Counted from the first letter of the stretch, positions 24,373 to 33,681 are shown. The stretch: DNA of 34,059 nucleotides from an uncultured cyanobacterium (GCA_903903925.1 CAIVAU010000058.1:1-34059), one strand, 5' to 3'. Numbers and translations: made by a program. Notes: a model not told the origin generated them from the sequence alone.

Positions 24373-25854
24373 TTATCTTGCAAGTCTTTTAGATAAGGAT
24401 GTGTTTAGTACATATACACCTAAGTAGGGAATAAGCGAGTACCATACTAAGGGGCGAACTACCAAAGCAGATTCAGATCGAGTATAGAACAGGAAAAATG
24501 AAATAAAGCTGGCAAGCATTGCCATTTTTGCAGGGTCATTATATCTAACTGCCCATAAAATCAGATTTACAAAAAAGAAACCAATCACTCCTAAGGCAAT
24601 TGGTGTTCCAACCCAACCGAAGTTGAGATAGGCTTCAGCAATAAAAGAGAATCCTACACTACCACCGATGGAGGCTAGATATGGACTGATTTCCTCCGTC
24701 AACCACTTTTCATCGAGACCTCGAGCAATGGTTGGGTGGAGTTTTCCGAAAACATTGGGGATTAGGGTGAGTAATGCATAGAGATAGTCAGTTCCCATCT
24801 GGTAGTTTCTGTTACTTGGAACTAACTGTATAGTATAAGCGATTGTGAGCATAGTACCTCCCATTTCTGATATAGAAGCGATGAAAGGATTATCTATAGA
24901 TGAAAAGGCTTCTAGCAGGACAGTGATAGATAAACGGTTTTGACCAGCAGTATTTCTAGTAATCGCAACCAGAGGAAAAATAACAAATGTTATCAGTGAA
25001 CTCATGCCAAGCAAAAAAGTTTTAGGAATTGGATGAATCAACCGATGCCATATCCATGCAAAAGAAACTAATGGCATTACTGCTTGATTTCTTTGACCCA
25101 AAAAAAAGTTAGTCATTACGTAAATGAATATCATAGTTCCAGATACCAACCTACCTTTAGGTTTCTCCTTACTTCCTGCCAGTAGAAAGAGGGATGCTGG
25201 CACAAGAAAATCAGCTAATATCTTAGGTGCAGCAGTAAAACTTGTTGCAGACTCTTGTAGATAAAGCGAATGATATCCGGAAGACAAAACAACCATAATA
25301 CTATTTTTGAGAACGAAAATAGCAGGAAAGAAAGATAGAAAAAGCAATCTCCAGCCAATCACATAGCTATTTCTGCTTCTTAAAGTAAAATCTTTTTTTT
25401 CAATCTTACAGTTATCAGAATGATCTTTAACTATAGCTAGCCTAATCAAAGCTCCTAAATGAAATGCTCCTAGCCCAAGAATAATTAAAAAAAGTGTATC
25501 AAGTATATTTTTTGATGATAAATCTAATAAGAAATCTAAATCTCCTAAAATACCATCTTTGTTAAGATGAAAAACTTCTAGTACTGCCTGTCCACTATTA
25601 AATAAAATCGCCGAAAGTAAAAATAAAAGATAAGGATTAAATAAGCTTTTTGTGAGGATATACCATGACCAACATGACCAAATAGTGAGTCCACACAATA
25701 AACAACAGAAAGGATAAATAAGTGATTCAGATTGGAAGTCAAATGGCTCGTATAGGAAATGGAAAAGAATCAAAACTGTAAGAATAAAACATTGAATCAA
25801 TATAATAATTTTCCGAGTAGATTTATTTGGTTTCACAGTCTTAGTGGAATTCAT
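24373..25854 (-). CDS. Wzy-type oligosaccharide repeat-unit polymerase
   Basis: A 493-residue integral membrane protein with about eleven to twelve hydrophobic helices and a large periplasmic loop (around residues 310-400 with SIDNPFIASISEMGGTML and the TDYLYALLTLIPNVFG stretch). The latter resembles the O-antigen polymerase/oligosaccharide repeat-unit polymerase family, including a late FIAEAYLNFGWVGTP motif seen in many Wzy-like proteins. It would join lipid-linked repeat units in the periplasm. Sequence conservation is low in this family, so the call rests on topology, these motifs and the Wzx gene two genes upstream. Its start overlaps the upstream GT gene by 14 bases. Start ATG at 25854. 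Confidence 0.85.
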   Translation of the reverse strand: MNSTKTVKPNKSTRKIIILIQCFILTVLILFHFLYEPFDFQSESLIYPFCCLLCGLTIWSCWSWYILTKSLFNPYLLFLLSAILFNSGQAVLEVFHLNKDGILGDLDFLLDLSSKNILDTLFLIILGLGAFHLGALIRLAIVKDHSDNCKIEKKDFTLRSRNSYVIGWRLLFLSFFPAIFVLKNSIMVVLSSGYHSLYLQESATSFTAAPKILADFLVPASLFLLAGSKEKPKGRLVSGTMIFIYVMTNFFLGQRNQAVMPLVSFAWIWHRLIHPIPKTFLLGMSSLITFVIFPLVAITRNTAGQNRLSITVLLEAFSSIDNPFIASISEMGGTMLTIAYTIQLVPSNRNYQMGTDYLYALLTLIPNVFGKLHPTIARGLDEKWLTEEISPYLASIGGSVGFSFIAEAYLNFGWVGTPIALGVIGFFFVNLILWAVRYNDPAKMAMLASFISFFLFYTRSESALVVRPLVWYSLIPYLGVYVLNTSLSKRLAR

Positions 25855-27037
25855 CAGAGTAAGTGTTTATAAGTGCTTGGAAACTGTACGTAATATCAAA
25901 TTCACTGTTTTTCATGACAGTTAGACTGTTTGCTTGAGTAATGTTCGATTTTGCGTTTCGTGCTGCCAAAAGTGCATCAGCCCAGACTGCGGCTGGTTGC
26001 GAACTACTGATTTTTTGCACCTGAGGCTTGATCTTATTAACCTCTTCTGTAATAATATCGGACAAGATCAAGGGCAGTCCAGCGGCTTGAGCTTCTATGC
26101 CTGTCATCGGTAATCCTTCATTAAGGGATGGCAAGAGGAATACATCCATAGCCGCCATCATCAACCTAGGAACATCAGACCGACCACCTGCAAAAATTAC
26201 CCGATCTCCAAGTCTCATTTGCAAAGCTTGCTGCTCAATATTTGGTCGTAGGGGACCTTCACCGACCAGCAAGAGGTACGCCTGCTGTTCTCGCTTGGCA
26301 ACCTCTGCAAAAATTTCTAGGAGAAATCGATGATTTTTTTGTTCTTGAAAACGACCAACATGACCAACCACAAAGGCATCTGCGGGTATACCTAATTCAG
26401 CACGAACAGTGACCGAATCCACACGTTTCTTAAACGGAGTCAGGTCAATACCACAGTAAAGCACCCGCCAACGAGGGTCAGTGTCCCAATCTTGATTGAA
26501 CAAAGCTAATAGTGCATTTCGGCTACATCCCAAACCATGAGTGGCATAGCGGGCGATCCAATATTTCGTCAAAGCTAAATACAAGCGCCGAAACAAACCT
26601 GCCTTAGCGTCAATTAAGGAGGTATCAAGGTGGCTGTGGGCAATGCGAACAGGTACACCTGCTTGCTGAGCTAAACGGAGGATGTAGCCGCTGAAGTGAT
26701 GAACATGGCTATGGACAACATCGTAGGGATCAGACTCCCGTAAAATACGCTTGAAGTTATCGGCATACATCCACGGCTGAGATGGATACAGGCACGGGAT
26801 AATCTTGCTGCCAAGAGCGCGAATTTCCTCATCGTAAGCACAAGGCTGAGTTGTATGAACCAGAAAATCCATTTGGAAGCGATCGCGATCAATCCGTCGC
26901 AAGATATGCATTAGCCAGGTTTCGATACCACCCCGGTTCATCCCGCCAACAACATGGAGGATGCGTATTGGACCGCGTGCTGCTGATTTAGAGGTCTTGT
27001 GTTCTTGGTTGGCATTTGTCAAGCCTATGTATTGCAT
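25841..27037 (-). CDS. Glycosyltransferase family 4 (EpsF-like)
   Basis: A 398-residue GT-B enzyme of the EpsF type. It has RILHVVGGMNRGGIETWLMHILR at the N-terminal glycine loop, YDVVHSHVHHFSG and RIAHSHLDT, then VGHVGRFQEQKNHRFLLEIF and LPSLNEGLPMTGIEAQAAGLPLILSD in the donor domain (the usual second Glu of E-x7-E is retained as the Glu of GIEAQ). I start at the ATG at 27037, preceded by GGGAG about 9 bases away; a TTG at 27073 is also in frame. The start lies within the 3' end of wzx (50-base overlap), and its stop lies inside the start of the polymerase gene, so flippase, GT and polymerase are tightly packed. Confidence 0.9.
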   Translation of the reverse strand: MQYIGLTNANQEHKTSKSAARGPIRILHVVGGMNRGGIETWLMHILRRIDRDRFQMDFLVHTTQPCAYDEEIRALGSKIIPCLYPSQPWMYADNFKRILRESDPYDVVHSHVHHFSGYILRLAQQAGVPVRIAHSHLDTSLIDAKAGLFRRLYLALTKYWIARYATHGLGCSRNALLALFNQDWDTDPRWRVLYCGIDLTPFKKRVDSVTVRAELGIPADAFVVGHVGRFQEQKNHRFLLEIFAEVAKREQQAYLLLVGEGPLRPNIEQQALQMRLGDRVIFAGGRSDVPRLMMAAMDVFLLPSLNEGLPMTGIEAQAAGLPLILSDIITEEVNKIKPQVQKISSSQPAAVWADALLAARNAKSNITQANSLTVMKNSEFDITYSFQALINTYSDEFH

Positions 27038-28253
27038 ACAAAACAACTCCCGAACTAATAATGACTTGAACAATTGCTCCTACTAACAGCGCGATCACTG
27101 CTCCTAGCAATCCAAATTTAGGCAACAACCAAAGACAAGCTATGGCTGAGGTAATTACTACAGCAGCAAACAAAGGCATTTGGATGCGGAAATACCTTGC
27201 TGCTGTTATTCCATAGCCTAGGAAGGATGATATGTAAGCAATTCCAGCAACTACCATCAGCCAGACAAACAAATCTGTATGGTTAGCATACTCAGGTCGA
27301 TACAGAAGAGTCAGAATCTGCCGACCAGCGACAACGGCCACCAGCACACCGACCCCACCCAGCAGGGCAGCGATTCCTACCAGCTTGAACTGGAGCGTGC
27401 GGAAAGCTATACTATTTCCTGCCGCATAATATTTAGCTAGCCTGGGACTGGCTGACTCGCCCAGCGCACTCACCACCATGCCTCCTGCCACCATCAGGTA
27501 AGCTAGGGCTGCAAAAAGCCCCAGTTCCCGCTCGCCCAAATATTTTTCAATAAAGTAGCGAGGGATGTTGGTATTAAGCGAAATTAGCATCATCACAAAC
27601 CCCAGAGGCAGAGAGAGCCAAACCAGCTTTTTTAGCGTCACGAAATGCCAACGAGGTTGTGGCATCTGGTTTAGTATTAAGACTCCGTTACGTATGTCGT
27701 AGCCGACCAGAACCAGAGCCCAGGCAAAAACCAACCCAAGCGCACCCCACAGGATACTGCCAGAGAGATATACTCCCATGCCAAGTAGTAGCAGCGATAG
27801 AGGACCTTTAATCATCAGTGATATTGCGATGCGATCCATTCGTTCGTGCTGCTGGATTAGCCCATAAAACACATCACTAATTGACTCAAATGCTTTTGCT
27901 AAGCCCAACAGAAAAATAACTAGCGACGTTTCCCAACGGTATCCTGCTTTTAAAGTAATAACTGCAATCACTACTAACGCCAAGCCTGTCCCACTTAGCC
28001 TCAATGCTAAGTAATCGCTAAAGAGATACTCTTTTCTAGCGTCTGTCGCCTGCACAGCCCGCAACTGGAGATTTGTAAACATAAGTACAGGTGCCGTGAC
28101 CGCCAGCCCCAAAGTAAACTGCCCTACCATTTCAGGACTACCGAGTTTAGCCAGCACCACCAGCATCCCCCACTGGCAAGCTGCATACACAGCATTACCG
28201 ATGAAAGTCCAGGAAAAGTTACGACGTAATGTTAGTGGCTTACTTTGTTGCAT
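26988..28253 (-). CDS. Wzx-type oligosaccharide flippase
   Basis: A 421-residue membrane protein of the MATE/MOP polysaccharide-transporter group with about twelve hydrophobic helices, from the N-terminal NFSWTFIGNAVYAACQWGML onward. It opens with the LRRNFSWTFIGN pattern typical of Wzx proteins. It would flip undecaprenyl-linked repeat units across the inner membrane before polymerisation by the Wzy-like protein. The family motif is weak, as usual, but topology and operon position agree. Start ATG at 28253; the gene is 181 bases downstream of the dehydratase gene. Its 3' end overlaps the next gene by 50 bases. Confidence 0.9.
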   Translation of the reverse strand: MQQSKPLTLRRNFSWTFIGNAVYAACQWGMLVVLAKLGSPEMVGQFTLGLAVTAPVLMFTNLQLRAVQATDARKEYLFSDYLALRLSGTGLALVVIAVITLKAGYRWETSLVIFLLGLAKAFESISDVFYGLIQQHERMDRIAISLMIKGPLSLLLLGMGVYLSGSILWGALGLVFAWALVLVGYDIRNGVLILNQMPQPRWHFVTLKKLVWLSLPLGFVMMLISLNTNIPRYFIEKYLGERELGLFAALAYLMVAGGMVVSALGESASPRLAKYYAAGNSIAFRTLQFKLVGIAALLGGVGVLVAVVAGRQILTLLYRPEYANHTDLFVWLMVVAGIAYISSFLGYGITAARYFRIQMPLFAAVVITSAIACLWLLPKFGLLGAVIALLVGAIVQVIISSGVVLYAIHRLDKCQPRTQDL

Positions 28254-28434
28254 ACAGCTTTTTGCTCTTGCGATTTTTGTAGTGTTTTATCCCTGTCAAA
28301 CATCTTAATAGTTCTACTTTTGACAAAATATTCGCTTTTGGGATGATGGCTCTTTCGCCCCTTTTATGGTGATTGAGGATTGGTGATAACAAAACCCTTA
28401 CGTGGCAATGGTTGTAAAGAATTATGCTCTTGTT

Positions 28435-30498
28435 TTAAATCAAATCCTTACAGGATAAGGTTTTCAATAATTTTGAACTAGGGTTTCCATAAAAGTAGCG
28501 GAAGAATCGGTATGACGATACAGGACTATTTATTGAGGCATCTCCTGGGAGACTATTTCGTAAGTATTTTGGTTTGTATCCCGTCACCAGTTGCTCTAGC
28601 AAATACATAATGTAATCAGCATTGTTCCTAGCTGCTGCCTCAGACAAATATTCCACAATAACAGCTAGATTTTTCGGAATAATTCGACTCGCATTTTTCA
28701 CAACAAACAGTTTCTCGTGTTGGGTTGGTTCGTAATTTTCTCCTGAAATAAACAACTCTTCAAATAACTTTTCCCCTGGTCGTAACCCAGTAAACACTAT
28801 GTCTATGTCCTTATTGACTTCATATCCTGAAAGGCGAATAAGTTCCTTTGCTAAGTCAACAATTTTAACTGGTTCCCCCATATTTAGCATTAACACCTCA
28901 CCACAACGACCAAGTACCGCAGCTTGCAAAACAAGTTGAACTGCCTCTGGGATGGTCATGAAATAACGACAGATATCAGGATGGGTAACTGTCACTGGAC
29001 CACCTGCAGCAATTTGTTTTTGAAAGGTAGGAACAACGCTACCCCGACTGCCCAAAACATTGCCAAAACGCACAGCGACATAAGAGTTGCCACTTTCTTT
29101 TGCAGCTTGCAACACCAACATTTCAGCAACTCTCTTACTAGCCCCCATGATATTGGTAGGATTGACTGCCTTATCTGTGGAAATCATGACAAAATGTTTC
29201 ACATCATATTGCAGCGCTAGTTGCAGCAAATTTTTTGTTCCCAGCACATTGTTGGTGATTGCTTCTGGTGGATTTGATTCCATCAAAGGGACGTGCTTAT
29301 GAGCCGCAGCATGGAAAATTACCTCAGGTTGGAATCTCTCAAAAGCGTGTTCTAATCTAGATTGAAAGCGTAAATCACCAATCAAGTTAGAAACTTTAGG
29401 AGTGTGTATTTGTGTTTTGCCATCGTTTTTTAATACTTGAACAAGTTGTTCTAGTTCTTGTTGGATATTGAACACGGAATTCTCTCCGTGTCCTATAAGG
29501 ATCATTTCCGCAGGCTGACACTTAAAAATTTGGCGGCAAAGTTCGCTCCCTATTGACCCACCAGCGCCTGTAATTAGCACTTTCTTACCTTGGAGGAATT
29601 GATGAACTCGTTCAATTTCTATCTGCACAGGTTCGCGCCTGAGCAAATCCTCAATCCGCACATCGCGAATACTATCTACCCGTACACGACCATTGAGGAT
29701 TTCATGTATCCCTGGTAAAGTGCTGGGTTGAATTCCAGTTGCTTTGCAAATATCTACGATCTCTCGAATCACTCCTCCCGCAACTGTCGGCATTGCAATG
29801 ACCGCTTTCCGGATGTGCAAAGAGTTCACAACATCAGGAATTTGGTGGCGATCGCCCACTACAGAAATCCCCATAATCTGTGCGTTTAATTTTTTGGGGC
29901 TGTCGTCAATGAAAGCCACCGGATCAAAACCCAGATGGGGATTTCTTTGCATTTCTTGCACCAAGGAAACCCCTGCACTCCCAGCACCAACTATCAAAAC
30001 CCGTTCTTGTGGTTTAGATCCTGCTTTATAACGCTTGCTGATTCTTTCCGTAACTCTGACACTAAAACGCAATACCCCAATTAAACTTAATGAAAGCAAT
30101 CCGTCAATCAATGGTAGCGATTGTGGCAGTTTATCTACAGCAAAGAGCAGTATACTTTCTTCAACATCAAATAACAGAGTTTGGATAACCACCCCTGCTG
30201 TTATCAGCTTGGCTATATATATAAGTTCCTCAATACTCGCATAGCGCCAGTAACGCCGATAAAAACCAAACCTCCAACATAGACTTAGTTTTACCGTCAA
30301 AAACAGTATTGTCGTTCCTGCGAGTGCTGATATATATGGTTCAAGGGCAATATTACTATCTAAAAGCAGCATCAGCGCCAGAAAGGGCGTAATTGAAAAG
30401 ACAATAATATCAAAGATGAAAAAATGTCTATTTCTGAGATGGAGAAATAAGCTCAACACTTTATTGAGCATTTTTTGCACAAGCAATTTAAAATCCAT
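28435..30498 (-). CDS. PglF/CapD/WbpM-type nucleoside-diphosphate-sugar 4,6-dehydratase
   Basis: A 687-residue membrane-bound enzyme that converts a UDP-HexNAc (normally UDP-GlcNAc) to the 4-keto-6-deoxy sugar. Four hydrophobic helices occupy the first 150 residues. A first Rossmann-like domain (VLIVGAGSAG, about 169-178) precedes the catalytic SDR domain with VLITGAGGSIGSELCRQI (about 307-324). The catalytic stretch is STDKAVNPTNIMGASKR, where the usual SDR Tyr is replaced by Met, the hallmark of the WbpM/PglF branch. RFGNVLGSRGSVVP and GLRPGEKLFEEL follow. I start at the ATG at 30498, with AAGG at -10; the TTG at 30594 adds an unrelated 32 residues. It is the first gene of the locus, so its long upstream gap should hold the promoter. 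Confidence 0.93.
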   Translation of the reverse strand: MDFKLLVQKMLNKVLSLFLHLRNRHFFIFDIIVFSITPFLALMLLLDSNIALEPYISALAGTTILFLTVKLSLCWRFGFYRRYWRYASIEELIYIAKLITAGVVIQTLLFDVEESILLFAVDKLPQSLPLIDGLLSLSLIGVLRFSVRVTERISKRYKAGSKPQERVLIVGAGSAGVSLVQEMQRNPHLGFDPVAFIDDSPKKLNAQIMGISVVGDRHQIPDVVNSLHIRKAVIAMPTVAGGVIREIVDICKATGIQPSTLPGIHEILNGRVRVDSIRDVRIEDLLRREPVQIEIERVHQFLQGKKVLITGAGGSIGSELCRQIFKCQPAEMILIGHGENSVFNIQQELEQLVQVLKNDGKTQIHTPKVSNLIGDLRFQSRLEHAFERFQPEVIFHAAAHKHVPLMESNPPEAITNNVLGTKNLLQLALQYDVKHFVMISTDKAVNPTNIMGASKRVAEMLVLQAAKESGNSYVAVRFGNVLGSRGSVVPTFQKQIAAGGPVTVTHPDICRYFMTIPEAVQLVLQAAVLGRCGEVLMLNMGEPVKIVDLAKELIRLSGYEVNKDIDIVFTGLRPGEKLFEELFISGENYEPTQHEKLFVVKNASRIIPKNLAVIVEYLSEAAARNNADYIMYLLEQLVTGYKPKYLRNSLPGDASINSPVSSYRFFRYFYGNPSSKLLKTLSCKDLI

Positions 30499-31060
30499 GA
30501 CTGACCTTTTTAACACGCAGGAAATAAATTTCTGTCCTGACAATTGGAGTTCAGATCTAGAAATCCTCGAAATCTTACGTACCCTTAGCCGCAAGTAGGC
30601 ATTAAGGGTTGGGTTCTTTTTATTAACAGGAATTAACCGAACTTGACCTGATATTGCTTGCTTTCTAATAACAGAATTTTCCCCATTCCTCCTTGATCGC
30701 AGAATAAAGCGGAAAAAATTTTCAAACCTTTATTAATATTCCAAACTTTAAGAATATAGCTTGGTATTTCTCTGTACCTCATCAGTATAGGCTATTTGTT
30801 TCCCTGTCGTTATACAGGGGTCTTTCTGCTTTTTACCTTTTTATTTTAACTACGTTTTTTACTCCTTCCGTAATAATAAAGTCACGGAAAAAATAAAACA
30901 ACACCAAAATATGGATTTTATATAAATTTCACATTTTTTTCTAAAAATTGAAGTTATCTAATCATTAGACTTGATATATGCTATTTGATGTCTGTAATAA
31001 AAGGAGAAACTGCCTCTAAGCAAGAGTTTGTGTCTAAGAATACACGTACCAGATCTCAAC
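30499..31060 (-). promoter_or_regulatory. AT-rich leader region of the polysaccharide locus
   Basis: A 560-base stretch without a convincing gene. On the minus strand a possible sigma70-type pair is TTGTTT (30901-30896), a 17-base spacer, then TATTAT (30878-30873), leaving a leader of about 370 bases. A perfect 6-bp hairpin, CCCTGT-CGTTAT-ACAGGG (30803-30820), lies within that leader. A purine-rich AAGGAGGA lies next to a 17-codon frame starting at 30686, but the spacing is too short for initiation. I see no ops/JUMPStart element. All of these are weak single signals. Confidence 0.3.
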
Positions 31061-31303
31061 ATGATTGATGTTTGCCCTTGGCTTGAGCGAAAAGACTAGC
31101 AGCAGGTCATAGACTGGTTGGCAGAACGGAAAATTAAGAACACCGTGCTTCTGCTACCAAAGGATGCTTTTAATGTCACCGAAAGGAAAAAAGGAGCGGA
31201 TTCTATCTGGAGTAAGTTTTCCTTCAGCGATCTGGACTCTCATCCCGTCGCCCTCACATGTCATCGATATTATGAAGCGGGTAGAGGACAATTAAATGCC
31301 TGA
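31061..31303 (+). pseudogene. Possible degenerate small ORF with one in-frame stop
   Basis: From the ATG at 31061 the plus strand gives 80 codons interrupted once, by TAG at 31097-31099. It reads MIDVCPWLERKD, stop, then QQVIDWLAERKIKNTVLLLP and on to SHPVALTCHRYYEAG. The composition looks protein-like, but I recognise no family. Its end overlaps the 3' end of the convergent gene at 31270. A degraded gene is the best reading; chance is not excluded. Confidence 0.25.
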
Positions 31304-32343
31304 ACCATTCCTTGAGTGTAAGGCTGCAAGATCATTTCCTCTTCTAGTGTTAAAAACTTGTTCACTTCATCCATCAATAACTGAACCCAGACTGATATCA
31401 ACTCCCATTTAATTTCTACTTTTTCCGTAACCATTAGACATAAATGCACTAATTCCTCCTCTACTGGTGCTAGACTCTGCTCTAAAACACACAACCAAAG
31501 ATAGGCTTGGAACATATTTAGGTCACGGATGGATGAGTGTGCAACACTAGGATCGTTAAAACTACCACTACGGCTACGATGATTGGGAAACATTGTCACC
31601 AATTGGTGATAAACAGTTTGAGTTATTTCTTCAATGACAAGTAACATTTTTCCTACAAGAGTTAGTAATGGAGAACCCAATTCTTGTTTCTCACCAGCAG
31701 CGCAGATTCTCTGCCAAGGAATTGCAACTTGCTCTTCAAGAAACTTTAAGTACGGTTGGAGGAGTACTTTCTCAACAGGTGTCAGCATATGCAGAATTAA
31801 CTTATTGGTAAATTTTAATTGTGTTGTAAGAAAACCAAGGGCACGCCAATCCTTGGATACTATATGCTGTTTTTGAAATACTATTAACGTTGGTTCGATC
31901 GCCGATGCTAGTTTCTCAATTTCTGGCAAATCCCACGAGGTAAAAAAAATCTCTTGATTAAAATTTGCTGTTTGTGATAGTTCTAATGCAGGCAAGTCAT
32001 TGGTTAATGATTGCTGTTGATAGATACTGAGTAGTTGATCATAAACAATCAAAGAAACTTCAGTGATTCGTCTCGCCTCGGAAAAATCAATAACATTGGG
32101 AATATAGTTATAGAGTAATCTCGTTTGTATCCATGCCATTTGGCTGTTGAGACTTAATCTGTTCATCTTCAATTTGGCTGCTGTTAAGGCACGACCTTCA
32201 GGTGAAGTGGCTGTCAGGAAGGAAGCCTGTGAGGATTTTTCCAATAAAGACAGAGAAGATAAGTCTGTTTTATAACGTAGTGACCACAATTTCAGCAAGT
32301 ATTCAACTGAGGGAGTTTTGACAATTTGAGTTGTTTTGAACAT
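31270..32343 (-). CDS. Unknown all-helical protein
   Basis: A 357-residue soluble protein that I do not recognise. It has no signal peptide or membrane segment. Predicted content is almost wholly helical, with amphipathic Leu/Gln/Glu stretches (for example SIYQQQSLTNDLPALEL and EEELVHLCLMVTEKVEIKWE). A Ser-rich loop NHRSRSGSFNDPSVAHSSIRDLN divides the C-terminal helices. It also has several Trp residues in short WxxL-like positions. Codon use and length support a real gene. It stands alone between the polysaccharide leader and bioB, divergent from bioB with a 309-base gap that holds a MITE-like element and the bioB promoter. Start ATG at 32343. A family specific to cyanobacteria is likely but unproven here. 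Confidence 0.75.
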   Translation of the reverse strand: MFKTTQIVKTPSVEYLLKLWSLRYKTDLSSLSLLEKSSQASFLTATSPEGRALTAAKLKMNRLSLNSQMAWIQTRLLYNYIPNVIDFSEARRITEVSLIVYDQLLSIYQQQSLTNDLPALELSQTANFNQEIFFTSWDLPEIEKLASAIEPTLIVFQKQHIVSKDWRALGFLTTQLKFTNKLILHMLTPVEKVLLQPYLKFLEEQVAIPWQRICAAGEKQELGSPLLTLVGKMLLVIEEITQTVYHQLVTMFPNHRSRSGSFNDPSVAHSSIRDLNMFQAYLWLCVLEQSLAPVEEELVHLCLMVTEKVEIKWELISVWVQLLMDEVNKFLTLEEEMILQPYTQGMVQAFNCPLPAS

Positions 32344-32461
32344 ACTGAAGTTACCTTATAAGCGAACAACAAAAAGCAGAGGTGCTAGAGTCAGGAGAGA
32401 AGAATACATACATACATAAGTTAACCTGTTTCTAACTGTCTGGTTATTTCTGTCGTACTGA

Positions 32462-32538
32462 ACTAGTAGTCTGTCAAGTTTATTTTGAGGGATAGTTTTC
32501 CCCTTCCCCCGTCAATTGAAAATTGACAGACCACTAGT
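32462..32538. mobile_element. Small MITE-like element with 16-bp terminal inverted repeats
   Basis: ACTAGTAGTCTGTCAA (32462-32477) pairs with TTGACAGACCACTAGT (32523-32538) with one mismatch. The 77-base unit also contains GTCAATTGAAAATTGAC (32511-32527), a nested palindrome. No open frame. It is placed in the gap 32344-32652; 32344-32461 shows nothing else. Confidence 0.65.
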
Positions 32539-32556
32539 AGCAGTTGGCTCAAATTT

Positions 32557-32565
32557 TGGTATAAT
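32557..32565 (+). promoter_or_regulatory. Extended -10 promoter upstream of bioB
   Basis: TGGTATAAT is a perfect extended -10 (TGN plus TATAAT) 88 bases before the bioB start. No good -35 is present at 16-18 bases, which extended -10 promoters can do without. It lies 18 bases after the right end of the MITE-like element. Confidence 0.5.
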
Positions 32566-32652
32566 CCGGTTTGGCAATTCTATTCTCAACATTGCTTCAC
32601 GATTGACAAATTCGTCTTGCACCGAGCCATTCCATTTACAATAAGGACAGTG

Positions 32653-33630
32653 ATGTCAGTAGTAATACGCTACAATTGGCAAAAAGCAGAAATTCAGGCG
32701 ATCTATGACACGCCATTGCTAGAACTTATCTATCAAGCAGCGAGCGTGCATCGCCAATATCACGACCCCAAAAAGATTCAAGTCTGCAAGCTGATATCGA
32801 TTAAAACAGGCGGTTGTCCAGAAGATTGTAGTTACTGTGCCCAATCTTCTCGCTATGACACGGAAGTCAAACCACAAGCACTTCTAGAAAAAGAAACAGT
32901 AGTTAGCATTGCGCAACAGGCTAAAGAAAGTGGTGTGAGTCGCGTTTGCATGGGTGCTGCTTGGCGAGAGGTACGTGACAACTCGCAATTTGAGCAGGTG
33001 CTGGAAATGGTCAAGGAAGTGACAGCATTAGGATTAGAGGTCTGCTGTACATTGGGTATGCTGACAGAAGCACAAGCGAAGCGTTTGTCAGATGCAGGAT
33101 TGTACGCCTACAACCATAACTTGGATACCTCACAGGACTACTACAGCACCATCATTACAACGAGAACTTATGATGATCGCCTCAACACGATTAACAATGT
33201 CCGGCAGACAAATGTGACTGTCTGTTCTGGTGGTATACTTGGCTTGGGTGAAACCGTTGGCGATCGCGTGTCTATGTTGCACACCCTGGCAACACTCAGT
33301 CCCCACCCAGAGTCTGTACCAATCAATATTCTCTCGAAAGTGGTGGGCACACCAATGGAAAATCAGCCGGATGTACCCATTTGGGATGTGGTGCGCATGA
33401 TTGCCACTACACGCATTGTAATTCCTACTGCCGACGTTCGTCTTAGTGCAGGCAGAGCAAAACTTTCCCAAATTGAGCAAGCCTTATGCTTCTTAGCCGG
33501 AGCCAATTCTATCTTTTCCAGTGACAATGGGCATATGTTAACAGTCACAACTCCCTGTCCTGGATACAATGCTGACCAAGAAATGCTCAATTTATTTGGT
33601 TTGGAAGCCCGTCCTTCTTTCGTCAGTTAG
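32653..33630 (+). CDS. bioB: Biotin synthase
   Basis: A radical SAM enzyme that inserts sulfur into dethiobiotin, the last step of biotin synthesis. The 325-residue protein has the cluster motif [16 protein letters not shown], with Cys55, Cys59 and Cys62 binding the 4Fe-4S cluster. [20 protein letters not shown] and the ADVRLSAGR stretch with the Arg that binds the 2Fe-2S cluster follow. I start at the ATG at 32653 (AAGGA 7 bases upstream); a TTG at 32617 in the same frame lies in the leader. It is a single gene, with an extended -10 promoter upstream and a 16-bp hairpin made of heptamer repeats right after its stop. Confidence 0.96.
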   Translation: MSVVIRYNWQKAEIQAIYDTPLLELIYQAASVHRQYHDPKKIQVCKLISIKTGGCPEDCSYCAQSSRYDTEVKPQALLEKETVVSIAQQAKESGVSRVCMGAAWREVRDNSQFEQVLEMVKEVTALGLEVCCTLGMLTEAQAKRLSDAGLYAYNHNLDTSQDYYSTIITTRTYDDRLNTINNVRQTNVTVCSGGILGLGETVGDRVSMLHTLATLSPHPESVPINILSKVVGTPMENQPDVPIWDVVRMIATTRIVIPTADVRLSAGRAKLSQIEQALCFLAGANSIFSSDNGHMLTVTTPCPGYNADQEMLNLFGLEARPSFVS

Positions 33631-33637
33631 TCATTAG

Positions 33638-33671
33638 TCATTAGTCAGGAGTCCTGACTCCTGACTAATGA
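33638..33671. terminator. 16-bp perfect hairpin from inverted heptamers, between bioB and petL
   Basis: TCATTAGTCAGGAGTC (33638-33653) and GACTCCTGACTAATGA (33656-33671) pair perfectly with a 2-base gap. It lies between the bioB stop (33630) and the stop of convergent petL (33682), so it could end both transcripts. It is formed from the GTCAGGA repeat in both orientations. Confidence 0.65.
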
Positions 33672-33681
33672 ATTCTTTCTG

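Noticed and set aside
30499..30594. 32-residue extension of the dehydratase from a TTG
   Set aside because: ATG 30498 has a ribosome binding site and begins where the membrane-bound dehydratases begin.
30636..30686. 17-codon leader peptide frame next to AAGGAGGA
   Set aside because: The Shine-Dalgarno-like stretch touches the ATG with only about two bases between, too close for initiation, and no regulatory codon run is present.
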